Shown here: in pieces, positions 62,791-64,000 of the stretch
Numbering within the stretch: position 1 is the stretch's first letter
How the letters are laid out: the number at the start of each line of letters is the position of its first letter
Assembly (NCBI GenBank): GCA_009760855.2
Contig: WPIO01000151.1
Location: 60,001-124,000 of the forward strand
DNA length: 64,000 nt
Source: Cristatella mucedo
Taxonomy: Eukaryota > Bryozoa > Phylactolaemata > Cristatellidae
Direction of reading: 5' to 3'
Made by a program: the position numbers and the translations under genes
The notes under the pieces: model-generated
The model's database searches: none
What the model was told of the DNA's origin: nothing
What the model saw: only the letters and a program-made list of their open reading frames with translations

Positions 62791-64000
62791 TTTGTCTTAG
62801 TTTTGTTACATTTTGAGATCGGGTCATAGTTTTTCCGTCTTGGTTAAATATAGCAGTTTAGACTTAATTTGCTTGAGGTTGTGTTAAATTACGGTTGAGT
62901 TTGAATTGCCAGCAGCCATGCTAAACATTGTCACACCGTAGAGACACCAGAAGCAGCTGGTTAACGCCGTTTCGTATTTTTTTGTCAAATTAGCGCACCG
63001 AGCTGGCTCCGAAGTTGAGGAGGAGAAGTAGGGGAGAAGAAGGAGCGGGAAGAGAATAAGGATGGCGAGGCGATTCTTTTCCCTCGATTTTTGATAGGCA
63101 AAATAAATGGTCCATATATTGTTAATCTTAGCTACGTTAAAAAAGTTCAGTCCCTGGTCTTGGTTTCATTCAACACTCGCCTGGCTCAAAGCGTGCGTTC
63201 CTGTGAGGTGCTTAGCAATTTAATTTCATGGTCATATTACTGACACCGAGTTCCTGCACAGTAACCCTAGTTATTTGCCTAAAGAGCAGAAGCAAAGCCA
63301 AGCTACCAGTCTCCAGAAGGCTGACTCAGTCAACCCCGAATGCACTGACGAATTATTAATCAGTCAACCAGGCAACAAAAGCCCCGTTTTTAGTGTGCCA
63401 AGACACCAAATGCACTTTCAAGCGGTCGAATCTTATGGGGCATTTCCAAGCTTAGCATGCACTCCCGTACGTAAACTGAACTGAGGATGAGCAGAAGGCT
63501 GAGGAAGCTCACTTGCCGTCACGACCGGATCAACAATCGTCTCTCTTCAAGAAACCTCCCAAGCTTCTGAGGCTGCTGAGCTTCACACTCGTGTCTACAT
63601 TGAAGCGTCTCTGTTGACGGCGATGAAAATTAATTCCTTCACCGATGCAGACTTTGTAATGGATTATTATCTTGCCACTGTCGACGTCATTTGTCTCGAG
63701 CAACATGACGTTTCCAGACGACCTGTCAGCTGTCTGCGCGTACACCTCAACTTGATGAGCCCAGGGCATGGCTTCTTAGGTCTGATCTTTGACGTTTGCG
63801 AAGCTAAAAACTCGATATATTTTCCATTGCCACGGAGAGAGCTATGATATCAAGGACACTGCTCAGCCGGCCATATTAGTGGGTGGCATTAGGAAAGACC
63901 TGGAGGTAGGTGAGTAGTTCGTCAGCCTCACCCATAAAAAGGGAATGAAGACTGGCCAAGATGTTCTCAATGCCCCCTTACCTGCTTTAAATGCTTTTGA
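62791..64000. other. Nothing firmly recognised
   Basis: A frame open from about 63506 to 63847, with an upstream open part at 63275-63484 in the same frame, has no motif I recognise. It could be an old element or an unassigned exon. Confidence 0.3.

Overview
The window is animal genomic DNA. It is dominated by one large intron-rich gene on the + strand, and its introns are packed with transposable elements. The gene encodes the first half of a voltage-gated sodium channel (NaV) alpha subunit. I read 14 coding exons between 2995 and 54690 (2976 nt, 992 codons). All joins are GT-AG and phase-consistent, and they run from the cytoplasmic N-terminus through domain I, the I-II linker and domain II up to the start of DII S6. 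The gene continues past the window: no DII S6 exon was recognised in the last 9.3 kb. The intron density, the channel family and the retrotransposon types point to an invertebrate. I cannot name the phylum from sequence alone.

Layout. 1-2994: upstream DNA with one old LINE 3' end. 2995-3561: exon 1 (N-terminus). 3562-12515: intron 1 (LINE and SINE debris). 12516-12739: exon 2 (DI S1). 12740-17818: intron 2 ((GA)n, a 13-bp minisatellite, a LINE with a nested SINE). 17819-19639: exons 3-5 (DI S2-S5). 19640-23648: intron 5. 23649-24959: exons 6-7 (DI pore and S6). 26796-27242: a 21-nt microexon and a low-complexity linker exon. 27243-36829: intron 9, holding a DDE transposon (pogo/Tigger type, minus strand) split into three pieces by later retrotransposon insertions. 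36830-37558: exons 10-11 (linker, DII S1). 37559-47940: intron 11, with an almost complete LINE open except for two stop codons. 47941-48144: exon 12 (DII S2-S4). 54179-54690: exons 13-14 (DII S4 end to pore). 54691-64000: intron 14 or beyond, a dense nest of LINE copies.

Mobile elements fall into a few families. LINE A is a CR1/L2-like non-LTR element with AP-endonuclease and reverse transcriptase and an (ACATT)n-like tail. LINE B is a related element whose 3' end forms a predicted hairpin followed by (ATT)n. SINE1 and SINE2 are tRNA-derived; SINE2 carries a LINE B-like 3' end. A pogo/Tigger-like DNA transposon is also present. Many copies are nested, so relative insertion order can be read.

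The main point for follow-up is the channel pore. The DI selectivity residue is the usual Asp, but the DII residue, normally Glu in NaV channels, is Ser (codon 54595-54597), and the residue after the DI Asp is His. The DIII and DIV filter residues lie outside the window.
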